Position numbers and translations under genes: made by a program
Shown here: positions 1 through 10,750 of the stretch, piece by piece
Layout: each line of letters opens with the position of its first letter
Position numbering within the stretch: the first letter of the stretch is position 1
Source of the DNA: Lycocorax pyrrhopterus obiensis
Taxonomy: Eukaryota > Chordata > Aves > Passeriformes > Paradisaeidae
Assembly: GCA_014706295.1 (NCBI GenBank)
Contig: JACSVZ010000007.1
Location: forward strand, 61,639,475-61,703,474
Reading direction: 5' to 3'
DNA: 64,000 nt
Notes under the pieces: model-generated
Seen by the model: only the letters and a program-made list of their open reading frames with translations
Databases searched by the model: none
Told to the model about the DNA's origin: nothing

Positions 1-974
1 ATGGTTCTACCTTGGTAATCCATAATGGTTTCTCTGTTTTGGGAGTATTAGCAAGAACGGGAGTGAGCACATAAAGACAGAGATTTTAGATGATCTAAAT
101 ACAGTATTCTTTCATTTTGCAGAACTGTGGTTCAGTTCAAGACTTATACAAATCAAGCAGAGCTGATGTGTGAGAGCTGGAGGCCGTGTGTACCTGTTTG
201 AAAAACGAAATAGGCTGAAAATCATGTACTTGCTTCTTTTGTAAGAAATTGTTCTAATGTGTAGGAAAAAGATCCACAAGTGAAACCCTGCAGCACACAG
301 TGCATTTTCATGTGCCGTGTTTCTTAATTGAGTGGAGATGAGCGTGTTTCCGGCCTGTGGAAAGCAGGTCTGCAGAGAATTATGAGGCACTACCTCAAGA
401 TACGTCCCCTGTAAATCAAAAGAGAGGAGATACCGAGGTGCTATTGAAAGGAAGGTGCTTGAGTGGTGTAACCAGCTTGTGGAAGTCAGTCACGATCATT
501 TACAGCAGCTCTGGATGTGACCCAAAGCCATTTTTTGGCTCCTTTCCAAAATTAAGCACTTCCAATGAGCTGGAGGAAAGCTCAGGCCAGATTTTATCTA
601 ATGTGGGACACAAAGGGTCTGATCCTCACCTGCTGGAAATGGGAGTAACGCCACTGGCTCATGCAGAGCTCCCAGTTCTGGGAACACGGCCCAAACTACT
701 CATTTTAGTCCAGGACTGTTGGCAAAACACAACATTCACCCCCAAATTACTAGGAGCTCGCTACCAGTCAGAAAGTTTCCAGTGCAGCTACTTTGGCCCC
801 ATCACACGCTGCTAATCTCTTCAATGATTTATGTGCTCTTTTAAGTTTGAATTCTCCCTCTGTCATGAACCTTCCTCACTAGCAAGTTGACAGTTTAAAT
901 TAGTGTTTAGACATGGCTTTCATAATGTCAGCTTTTGTTTTGTCTCAGTCATCTGTTGGAATTCCTTCCATTGT

Positions 975-1135
975 ATCTGAAGTGACTCATGACAATAAAT
1001 GACTTCTTTCTTCTTTTGTTCTTAATCGGGGAAGAATGGAATGAACCATGCAATATTTGTAAAAGAGCAGTCTTAATTAGTCCTCAGCTGTAGCTAAAGA
1101 TGCTTGTCGTGTCTCTTTAGCATATTAATGCAGGA
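975..1135. promoter_or_regulatory. Candidate conserved non-coding element with homeodomain/POU-type motifs
   Basis: The patch is AT-rich and repeat-free. It contains CTTAATTAG (1072-1080) and GCATATTAATGC (1120-1131), which resemble homeodomain and POU-family binding sites. This dense, low-CpG, non-repeat texture is common in conserved enhancers. Conservation is inferred from appearance only. Such short motifs also occur by chance, so confidence is low. Confidence 0.2.
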
Positions 1136-1980
1136 AGCCATGCGTTCACGTGGGCAATTGCCATGTTCCTGAAAAGCCTTATTACAAGCCAAATTCTCCA
1201 GCGTAAAGGTATTCCCCAGCCCCGCTGCTGCGCTGAGCCCTGCCAAATGAGGAGCCTGTGCCCCGGGGCTTTGTGTGAGGCTGCTCAGGCCTGTGAGGAG
1301 AAAAACGGGCACACTTTGGAGTGACTCATCTCAAGGATTTGGTTTCTTTTTTGTTTTGTGCCTCTTAAAGGTATAAACTATCTGAGCCGAAAGCTGGAGC
1401 TTCATCTCAAAACCTCGCAGCTGCTGCCTGTGCCTTTCCCTGCTTCCCAAGGGGTGATGTTCACTGATTATGGACCTCAAAACTTTCTTTGCAAAGTTGA
1501 AGTGCCTCAAATACCCAAGTGCTGATGAAAGGGTTTGGGTGGGAATGTGTTAATATTTTGCACAAAATTATCAATGGCCTCTTTTAGGGACAAAATACAT
1601 TTTTGTGCAGAAATGCAAAAGGCTGTCTCTTGTACTGCTGAAGTCGCTGTGACCATGTCATCTTTAATACACTCCTGGATCCAGTGAATGGCAACAGCTT
1701 TCTCCATCTTCTCCTGTTTTCTGTTTGTCATTTGGGAGAAGAAAATTGATTCTGTAAGGAAGTGTGGGAAAATGGCCTTCCCAGCTCGCCTCCCTGTTCG
1801 CTGAGCGCTCTCCTAGTCCATGTAGGGCCATGCCCACGATGCCAAGTTATGCAGTAATTGTGAAACGCAGCTAAATAAAGGTTTAGGTTGGGAGCTGGCT
1901 TCTCCCCGGTTGTGTCTTGAGGAAGGGCTGTAATGTGGGTTTGGGGATGTGTTTGCAGCTGTCACTGGATTGCAGGCACT

Positions 1981-2010
1981 AAGTCTCCTTTCCCAGTAAG
2001 TCTCCTTTCC
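1981..2010. repeat. Short tandem duplication (17-bp spacing)
   Basis: AGTCTCCTTTCC occurs twice with starts 17 bp apart. This is a minor local slippage or duplication event with no evident function. Confidence 0.6.
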
Positions 2011-4088
2011 TTGAAACCTGGCTTACCCAGTGGTCTGGGAGCGTGGCTTGCAGCCTTGTGTAAGGGGTTAGGCTCCCATTTGATGACATACTTCCCATCC
2101 ATCCATATTTCTCTCCAGTTTCATGCTTAATACCCACATAATGAAGAATTCTGGATACATCTCTTAGAGCCTACTGAGGTGCTTCCTATTTCAGCTCATT
2201 GAAGAAGATGCTGACACAGAGCAAGACACAACTGTAGAGGGTCAGCAGGAGATGTCTAAGAGGATGGAGAGCCAAAAGTAGTTACCAGGAACCAATTTCC
2301 TCAAGATCCTCCCTCCTAGAGAAGACAGTTGTGTTTTGCAGGTTCTGACCCAAAGCTGGTGCTTTTTGGAGAAGGAAAAACGAAGCACAGACGAAAAAGG
2401 CTGTGATGAGAACAACGGTGAGGTGCTGTTTGCTGTGCACAACAACAGCCTCACTGAGCCCAGAAACATATGAATAACGCCAGGAATTCTTCTGTGCCAG
2501 TACATGGTGCTCTTTATTTTAATTGTCTGTTTAAATATACATACAGCTATTTTTCTTTTGCCCAGACCTTGTAACAAAACCAAATGTCTTAATGAACACA
2601 AGGAGAAAGCGAGCAGCTGGAGAAGGACATTAAAATGTACAAACCCGGCAAAGTCCTGGGGAAATCATTGCAACTTTATTTAAAGTACTTTCAAAAGTAA
2701 GTTGCTCCTCTGGAACTGGACTGAAATAAGTGCTGTGCTGCTTTCCCTCTGTGCTCCAAAGAAATCCATGTTCCTTGTTAGGGCCATGGTCTTGTACAGT
2801 CTCCAAAAATATTCATACTATTCATGGTGAGCTCTGCTGGACTGTGCTGTCACCAGGTTCCTAACAACCACAGTCCTCTCTCCAGCTCTACCCCCCACCT
2901 CTTGCTAAGGAAGATTTGGCAGAGCAGTTTTAGGGAAGCAAAGGTTCACTGGGAGAAGTGGTACCATTTATTGGCCTAATTGGTAAAACTGAGGAAAACA
3001 GATCATGTCTGGGACACAAATCTTTCTGCAGGTGCAGTAAGGTTTTAGGCAAGTGCCCAAACCAGCCTTGGAAATCCAGGTTTTTGCAGGCACAGATATT
3101 CTGGAAGTATAAAGTTATGCCTCAGAGCAGACTTTGGACAAGAGCTTTATTTTTAATATACTGAGATTGTCTGCTCTCTGTCCATCTAACATCTCACAGT
3201 GAATTTCTAAGATTCTTTGTAACGGCAAGGCTAGGGTGTGAGAGCACAGGATGAGTTATTTCCTTGTAAAAGAGCTGTCACATCTTTATTGACTCCAAAC
3301 AAGTATTTTCTACTTGCACAACCTCGCAAATCTCTGCTGTGGTGCTGTATGCCTGCTCTTCCCTGAAGCAGGAATTGTCAAAGGACAGAAATTCACTAAT
3401 ATTGCTTTTTCCTACAGCATCATCAAACGTGTTCTTAGCTTGTCATCAGCTGAGGTCAACTTTTCCTTCCATCTGTGTTTACACTGGATTGGGACAAGCA
3501 GGCCCTGACCATGATCAAAGCCTCAGGGCGATTGTAGCATAGAGGTGGTTCAGACTTCTGCTGGGAAAGCTATCCAAGGGGTTTATCAGTTTGGCAGCGT
3601 GTTAATGTGGCTGGGATTTCACAGAAAAACTGGCAGATTTGGATGCCTTTGAAATGTAGAGGAAGATGGGGCTGATCATATGGAAAGACTTCCAACCCTC
3701 CGGCAAAACCAGAGAGTTCTGCAAGGGCCTCTTAACCAGCACTTCATTACAACTTTCCCATTGGCCTCACACTCAATGTTAACCTTGGCCCTGGTGCAGA
3801 GAATATTGACTTTCAGGGTCAATAAATCTTAATATGGATCAAATTGGAAGTCATGTTTACTTACTTTATAACTCCTTTCCAGTGCAATTACTCTTTACAC
3901 AATGCAAAGACATTCTGCACATTTTTTCTTCCTCTTCTTCACCATTTTGACGTGCGTTACTCTTCCAACAAGAGCCTGGGCTTTCCAAGGCTCGGGTTTT
4001 TCTCCAAAGTTTTCTGTCACAGCCACTCTGATTTTTGTGTTATTTATCTCCTCCTACAAAAGGCAAACATGATTTTTTTCTTTTTGCA

Positions 4089-4262
4089 TCGGCCCTAGCG
4101 TGGATCCGTGTCAAACGACTGCCTCCTGGCGTAGCCGCGTCGCTCGTCCAGGAGCGGCGCGCGGTTGCGTGGGATGCCGGAACCACAAAAGGTTTTTCAG
4201 ATTTCCAGGATTCCGAGCCGTGTTGCTGAACCACACGACCTATCCTGCAATCATTTTCTGCG
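4089..4262. promoter_or_regulatory. Isolated CpG-dense patch, possible orphan CpG island core
   Basis: I count 19 CpG dinucleotides in about 174 bp, with the densest part at 4130-4178. The flanks are almost CpG-free, including a T-rich run just upstream. The patch carries a strong hairpin at 4136-4161. Such isolated unmethylated patches in birds can mark orphan promoters or enhancers. It is shorter than a classical CpG island. It could instead be a recent GC-rich insertion or a region of biased gene conversion. Confidence 0.45.
4136..4161. other. GC-rich inverted repeat (hairpin)
   Basis: Arms CGCGTCGCTC (4136-4145) and GAGCGGCGCG (4152-4161) pair over 10 positions, nine Watson-Crick and one G-T, around a six-base loop. 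It lies in the densest part of the CpG patch. It could fold in single-stranded DNA or RNA. No RNA family is recognised. Confidence 0.6.
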
Positions 4263-4685
4263 CTCAGCTTTCTAGTACTGTGCACTTTCCTCTTTGTTTA
4301 TATCAGCCAATACCTACAGAATTTTAATGAGCGTACAGTGAGTTGCCTGTGCATGGCAGGGTGTGTGCTGTTCCCATAATGAGGCATGTATAGAGCCCGG
4401 GGCTATGGAGGCAAGGAGCCAAAGGATGTTATTATTGCCCTTATAAATTGTTTTCAAAATAAATAAGATACAGAATGTTTCACTTCGAAGGGCAAAAAAA
4501 AAAAAAAAAAAAAAAGGAAGATTTGTGCTCTGCGTACTGACCCGGGGTGGGGGTGGGAGCAGGAAAGAGGAGGAAAAAGGGTGGGTTCATCTGTAGCCTT
4601 TTGATTTGAGTCACTGCTGTTGAACACATGTGAACTCAGTGCACACGTGTTGCTGGGGCTCCAGCCAGGCCCAGATGTGTCCAGG
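4263..4685. other. Unique sequence with poly-A tract
   Basis: No gene is visible. The stretch contains a 22-base A run and, just downstream (about 4541-4610), a G-rich purine stretch with several GGG/GGGG runs. That stretch lacks four evenly spaced runs and so is only a weak quadruplex candidate. Confidence 0.55.
4494..4515 (+). repeat. Poly-A tract (22 A)
   Basis: A pure A run preceded about 35 bp upstream by an AATAAA-like hexamer inside AAAATAAATAAG. This looks like a retroposed 3' end or a genomic poly-A slippage tract. The upstream sequence matches no transcript I know, so I call only the homopolymer. Confidence 0.85.
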
Positions 4686-4966
4686 ATCATAGAATCATGA
4701 AGTGGTTTGGGTTGGACTTTAAAAAACATCTATTTCCAGCCCCTCTGCTATGGTGTCTCTGCAGAGACACCTTCCACTAGCCCAGGTTGCTCCAAGCCCC
4801 ATTCAGCCTGGCTTTGGACACTTCCAGGGATGGGGCAGCCACAGCTTCTCTGGGCAACCTGTGCCAAGGCCTCACCAGCCTCACGGGGAAGAATTCCTTC
4901 CCAATATCCAATCTAAACCAATCCAACCCTTCAGTTTAAAGCCATTCCCCCTTATGTTATCAAAGA
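4686..4966 (-). mobile_element. CR1 LINE fragment, 5'-truncated, 3' end
   Basis: On the plus strand the fragment begins with the reverse complement of the CR1 3' tail (ATCATAGAATCATG) followed by GGTTTGGGTTGG. It continues through the conserved CAGGTTGCTCCAAGCCCC, ACACTTCCAGGGAT and GAAGAATTCCTTCCCAATA blocks. The element therefore runs on the minus strand with its 3' end at the left. Its start is missing, as in nearly all avian CR1 copies. It encodes nothing intact. The subfamily matches the copies at 10111 and 47265, with more substitutions. Confidence 0.95.
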
Positions 4967-6902
4967 TGTGGAGAACTATTGGGGGTCTACTTGCTGCAGT
5001 GAGCAAAGCTTACAGAGGGAGGGTCCAGCACATCTTTTGTTCTGTTATTCCCATGAATCCGTCCTGGACCATGCTCTATAACTGTGTAGCCAGGAGCTGA
5101 GATGGGGAAAGTGGTGCTCTTCACTCAGAAGGATCTGCCTGTGCCCCCATTGCTGGTGTCCTGGGGGACTGGTTGAGCTGGATCCATCCTTTGGGGATCC
5201 TGTACAGGATTCCTGCCTCCTGCTCCTTCACTGCCATGGTGTGAAGGTGACCAGGTCTGTCACTTGTGCTGTGAAGACAGAGAAAGTCTTGCATCCTACT
5301 TGCAAAAATCAGGATGAAATAGCGTCCTTTGGAAAGCAGAAAGGTTCTTGTTCCAGGACAGTTCAGATCTGTAAGAGACATCCAGTCAGCCTGGCAGGAG
5401 GTGCTTGTGATGAAAGCAATTCCTATCACAAGTTCTCTGCCTCAGTTGCAAAATATTCAGGTTTGGCCTTTAGGAGGAGATGAACCCCAGCTGCTGAAAA
5501 GAGGCAATTTAAAGAGGAAATAAATACACGGAAGGCTGTCCAGTGCGTGGCTGCACTGGGGCTTTCAGGTCCGGGTCCACCAAAGAACAGGCAGATCCAC
5601 GGCTCGGCCTTTGTGGAGCAGCTGATTTGGAGAGCAAGGCTTGTCCCACGCTACAGCTGACAAATTCCAGCAATGGCTTCCAGGCAAAAGCTGGTGAAGG
5701 ACCCAAATGCCAAGGGATGGTGTGATGCATGCAGCACAGCTGCAGGGCAAGGTGCTGAGGACATCTTTCCGTCAGCGGGGCAATGGGACACAGCTGTGCA
5801 AAGGAACACCCGTGGAAGTGCAGCAACCCTGTGGCCATCCTCAGGCAGAAGGTGAATTCCAAGTGTGTGTGTGTGATCAACATTACATAAAGTGCACTGG
5901 AAAAGGGAGGGAAACACCATGAGCCAACTCTGTTTTGTGTCGGCCCCTTCAGAAACAGAAGGAAAAGATTAAAATCATTAGCAATTGGAAAAATCCAGTT
6001 TATTCTATGCATTAGTGGTGCTGGCATGCAAACACATCCTCAGAGAGCAGCTGCTGTCCTAGGGGGCTTTAATCCTTCCAAAAGTCGCATGAGAAGACCC
6101 AGTAGGTGCACAGCACATTTCGTTGTGAATTCCCTGGTATTAACAAACCGGAGCACGTTCCTGAGTAAGGGTTAGCCCAGTTCTCCCACAGCATTGATTT
6201 TCTGCTCTCTTTCAGCTACTGCTGAATACACCAGAGCACCTCAGATGCTTACAGAGTTTGGTGTATGATGGGGCAGTATCCAAATAAAGTTGGCAGAAGA
6301 AGACACCAAAATTTAAAAAAATAAAATTAAAAAGCGCCGCGTGGGAAGCAGAATGAGAAGAAGGAAAATAAAAGCAAAACAAAACAACCTTCTCCCAGCC
6401 CTTGACACCAGTGCTGACTCCCTCTTCCTTGTGATTTCTTGACTCCTCTTGTGATTTTCACCTAAAAAGGGAGAGGAGGAATCACCTTCATCCCTAGGGT
6501 TAAATTTGGAGCTAGCACAGCACATGCCAGGTGGGAATGTGATGGAGTGACTCAGATCTGCCCAGGAACCACAGATGTGCACCTTTGCATGGCTCACTTC
6601 ATTGTGACACTTCTGCTGTGTGACACAGACCTCAGAGACGCCGGTAAGCGTGGGCAGCTCTCCAGCCAGCTCCCAGCAAGGAGCAGAGCTGTTGGGCGCA
6701 GAGGTCTTCCCATGGAGATCAGGTCTGCGCAGGGAGGTGGGAGAGAAGAGGAGAGCTCAAGTTTGTTGCTCCCTCAGGGCAGTGCAGAGGGAACAGTGTG
6801 AAATCCAACATCCCATTTCCAGCGTGTGGTTCAGTTAGGGGACACGAGAGCTGCCTCCCGGAGCAAAAACGCACACGCAGCACCGCTCTTGGAAAGTGTC
6901 CA
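4967..6902. other. Unique non-coding sequence
   Basis: No recognisable gene or repeat is seen. A 172-codon open frame on the minus strand (5509-6027) and several overlapping ones share its GC-rich composition. None has a known domain, so I treat them as chance. A short (GT)6 run lies near 5861-5875. An AT-rich interval around 6300-6370 precedes a purine-rich patch. Confidence 0.55.
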
Positions 6903-7011
6903 CAGAATAGGTTGGAAATGACCTTTAAGATCATCCAGCCCAGCCATTAACCTGACACTGCCAAGTCCACCACTAAACCACGTCCCCAAGTGCCACCTCT
7001 ACTGGTCCAGC
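6903..7011 (-). mobile_element. CR1 LINE fragment (second subfamily), 3' end only
   Basis: The reverse complement of a CR1 3' end is recognisable from AGAATAGGTTGGAAATGACCT through ATCATCCAGCC, CACTGCCAAGTCCACCACTAAACCA and GTCCCCAAGTGCCACCTCTAC. It is the subfamily seen at 15706 and 23500, not the one at 4686. Only about 110 bp remain and no coding capacity is left. Confidence 0.9.
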
Positions 7012-10000
7012 TCCCACTGGCAAAGGCTGGTGACAGGATTTGTTGATTGGAGCAGAGGTGGGCACATATCCCACACGTGTGAGGGAGCTGGCATTTTTTG
7101 TCACAGCATCAGTTTAGGAACCTCCAGGGTGTGAACCAACCAACTGAACATCTGGATGGTGCTTTAGAGGTTGGCTTGACCTGGGAAGACAGTTCATGCC
7201 TGTTCTTTCTGCTCAAAAGACTGGGTGAGACACTTCACTGACAGACAGAGCTTTCAGTGAGGAAGTTTTCCATGAACCCATAGTTCCACAGATGAAGTTT
7301 CAGCAGTCCTGACCAACTGGCAAGTGTTTCCCTTGTCCAGTAAGTATTTGGTGGGTTTTTTTGCTGGGATTTATTAGTAGTTTAGATTTTTTTTTCAAGT
7401 AGTTATGACTCTTGCCAGGGGGCTAAAGGCATTCCAGTTCCTCACCAGGAGCCTGTGCCTAGGAAGACGGTCTGACCTGACAAGGAATGGAGTTTGGAAG
7501 CTGATTTTTGCTCTTGGTGCAGAGACAGGACATACTGGCACTAAGCAAGGAGCTAAACTGATGCTCCTGGGAGGCCTTTTAAAAAGTAAGAAGCTACCGA
7601 GGAAAAGGGGTAGGCAAAAGGGGTGTGGTGATCAGGGCAGGAGGGAAGACACGGGGACCCTGCATGGTCCAGGCTCCCTTTCTTTTTCCTTCCCAGTTTG
7701 GTTTGTGGTTTTGCATTTGCAGCTTGTAAAGCTGTATGGAAGGAATGTGCAGCTGGGGGCTTTCGCCAAGTTGGTGTCAATTTGGGTTAAACCAGAGGTC
7801 CTGGAACAGAGCCTCGTAGGGAGAGTGGGTGACTTGCATTAAGAGCAGAGCTTTCATTATTCTCCCTTCAATTGTGGTGGCTCCTTGGGGACCCCATTCC
7901 AGGAGCAGGGCCCAAACCCTCTTACAGCAGGCACACTGCAAAGCAATAACCTGGAGGCAGGGCCTCCCCCTGCGGGCTGGCAGTCCCTGAGATGCTCAGT
8001 GTCCTGCCATTGTCCTCCTCTGGCCTCCAGCAATGCTGTCCCATCCTGTCAGCAGCAGTCCACGTGCTTCTCAGCTGGACCCCACCAGAGCCTGGGATCT
8101 GCTCCATCCAGGATGTTGACCACATGTTTTGTGAGGTGCCCAGCATGTCTTAGGAATGGTACAATGAAGACACTTTCCTTCCCCGGTCCCTGGGGATTCT
8201 GCTGCTGGATCATCTTTGCTGTGTGCTCACTGCAATCCCTGCGTGCAGCCAGCCTGACAGGGAGTCCCTGCCAGCTTCCAGCACCAGCCAGAGCTCCTCT
8301 GCAACCCAGTTTGCCTCTTGGATACTGTATTTTGTCCCCATGCACAGATAAAGAGGCAATCTCCTCCCTTTCCTTCATTCCCAGGGCTAAACTGCTCACC
8401 AGGACAGACTGATATGTGCAGAGGGATGACTTACGTTGGGGATTTCTCTTGTTCCCTCTGTCCTCACATATCAAAAAAATTAGTTTCTGTTGGTACACAG
8501 CTTTCCTTCCTCAGGTCACACAGAGGAGGTCATCTCCAGGAGGGTTTTTTGAGCAAAAATCTCCTGGCTTTATAGTTTGTATGCAAAGGAATCTCAGAAT
8601 TGTAAACATGGCTTGTCTGTGCCTTCTGCCCACAGTGCCAGGTTTACCTGATCTCAGCCAGACTCATCTCCCTTCACCAAAGGCCACAAGGCAGGAATGA
8701 AGTCTCAGGTAATGATTCATCTTTTAGAGATAGAAAGGAGAGACTGGCACCTCAGAAATCCAGCCCATTCCATCTTGAATGCTTGAAGAGTTGTTCTCAG
8801 GCCTGCTCCCTCCCTTTCCGCTGCTCACACAAGATCCCAGCACAGTTGCAAAGCCCATGCTTAGGCCTGGGGGGTGTGGAGGAGGGAGCTGGGCTTGTGT
8901 GGTCTCTGTGCTCCATTTAGGTTTGGTCTCATGTGTAAGTGATGTGTTACACTCTGTTTTGGGGCAGGACAGCTCTGCCTTATTGCCCTTGTCCAAGTTT
9001 TGCCCACAGAGCTTGGCTGGACCGCTCTGGTGCGAGGGGATCTCCTCCCCTCCAACCTTGCAGGTGTTTCTGCAGAACTCAAAAGCTGCTTTGACAGCTT
9101 GGCCCTCCTTGCTTGCTCCTCCAACTCAACTCAATTTACAAACCACACAAGTCTTCATGTGCCTGTTACTTGGATTCCTGACTTAAACAAAGCAGTGAGA
9201 TTGCTGTGACTGCAGGGAAGCCACCGAGCCTTGTGGTTTATTTACAGAAGGCAAATGCGACCAGCAGGTCTCATAACTCACCATTGTTCCTGTATCAGCC
9301 CTTGGGTTGGCAACGCTGAGCAGCAGCAAACACATCGTAAGAGACCACCTTTAATTATTCATATGCTCTCAAGGGGAAACCAAGATCTCTGATGAAGAGG
9401 AAACAAACAGAATATCTTTGAACGGTAAATCATGGCTGCAATAGCTTTTGTTCTTTGTTTCACCAGAGTTTTGTTTTATCTGTGATCATAATTTGTTTTC
9501 AGTGAAGCACTAGATTAAATTAATTGAGGTTTAGAACACTATCCATTTCCTTTTGCAAGCGCTTTCACTGATGGTATGATCTTATCTGACTTGTTACCCC
9601 TGCTGGCTCTGTTTTCCTGACCTCCCCTTAGCATCACATGTTTTAGAGCCATTTCTTCCTGTTCTCTCTCTTTTATTTTCTTTTTCTCTTTTCCTTTTTT
9701 TTTCTTTTTTTTTTTTTGAGGCATTGTTTAGTTTTGAAAATCTCCACTCTTTCTCCAGCTATTACTTCTTTCCTGTGGATGACTGGTGAATTCCCTCTCT
9801 GAGGGGGAAGACAAGACAGACCTTACAGGAGAAGGCAAGTCCATCTTCTGCAGCCCCTGGACCAAGCACCCCACTTTTGTGGAAGGAAGCTGGTGGTTTG
9901 AGATCTATCGCAGAGCAGAGCTTCAGAATATTTGCTCTGTTGTTAATTCCATGGGTAATTATTGCAGTTCTTTCCCACAGCCCATCCCTAGGACTGGTCA

Positions 10001-10110
10001 CTGACAGACACTGTCCAGACAAGCCCTTGGTTTGATGCTGTCAATGTTGCATTCCTGGGACGGTCTCCTGCAGAACAGGACAGCACTGCATGAATGAGAA
10101 GGGAACCCTC
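7012..10110. other. Unique non-coding sequence
   Basis: No gene is recognised. The stretch from 7885 to 9190 is GC-richer, which explains several overlapping open frames on both strands, the longest being 175 codons at 7885-8412. Their translations show no domain, signal peptide or repeat. An AT-rich interval around 9330-9540 is followed by a T-rich low-complexity run. Confidence 0.55.
9661..9717. repeat. T/C-rich low-complexity tract
   Basis: Almost every base is T or C, ending in long T runs (9694-9717). This is simple low-complexity sequence. It could be the reverse of an A-rich tail, but no element is recognisable on either side. Confidence 0.8.
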
Positions 10111-10750
10111 CACAGAATGGTTTGGGCTGGAAGGGATCGAAGAGACCATCCAATTCCACCCCCTGCCACGGGCAGGGACACCTCCCACTATCCCAGGTTG
10201 CTCCAAACCCCATCCAGCCTGGCCTTGGACACTTCCAGGGATCCAGGGGCAGCCACAGCTTCTCTGGGCACCCTGTACATGAGCCTCACCACCCTCCCAG
10301 GGAAGAATTCCTTCCCAATATCCCATCTAATCCTGCCCTCTGGCAGTGAGAAACCATTCCCCCTTGTCATGTCCCTCTACCCCTTCTCCAAAGTCCCTCT
10401 CCAGCTCTCCTGGAGCCCCTTTAGGCCCTGGAAGGGGCTCTGAGCTCTCCCTGGAGCCTTCTCCTCTCCAGGTGAACACCCCCAACTCTCCCAGACTGGT
10501 TCCAGAGCAGGGGGGCTCCAGCCCTTGGAGCAGCTCCATGGCCTCTCTGGACTTGCTCCAGCAGCTCCACATCCTTCCTATGTTGGTGTCCCAGAGCTGG
10601 ATACAGAACTCCAGGTGGGATCTCAACAGAGTGGGGCAGAGAGTCAGAATCCTCCCGTTTCCTCCTGCCCACACTGTGGGATCAGCCCAGGACTGCAAGT
10701 GCCCATTGCCATATCATGTTAAGTTTCTGGTGCCTACAAAAGACCCAATA
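10111..10750 (-). mobile_element. CR1 LINE fragment, longest copy in the window
   Basis: The 3' end lies at the left (CACAGAATGGTTTGGGCTGGAAGGGAT). The fragment continues through CCACGGGCAGGGACACCTCC, GCTTCTCTGGGCACCCTG, TCCCAATATCCCATCTAA and CTCTCCTGGAGCCCC, up to a stretch around 10600-10675 corresponding to the CR1 ORF2 C-terminal coding region. Beyond 10680 only patches of the upstream consensus remain (GATCAGCCCAGGA, CAAGTGCCCATTGCC), which suggests an internal deletion near 10692. Frames are broken and the copy is dead. The right boundary is approximate. Confidence 0.93.

Larger units (their letters stand above)
1..4088. other. Unique non-coding sequence
   Basis: No exon, RNA gene or recognisable transposon is visible here. 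The longest open frames (about 150 codons near 357-815) have no domain I recognise and no convincing splice context. The stretch holds a short tandem duplication at 1981-2010 and an AT-rich patch around 975-1135 with a POU-like motif, both listed separately. The rest is mixed-composition sequence, typical of avian introns or intergenic DNA. Confidence 0.6.
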
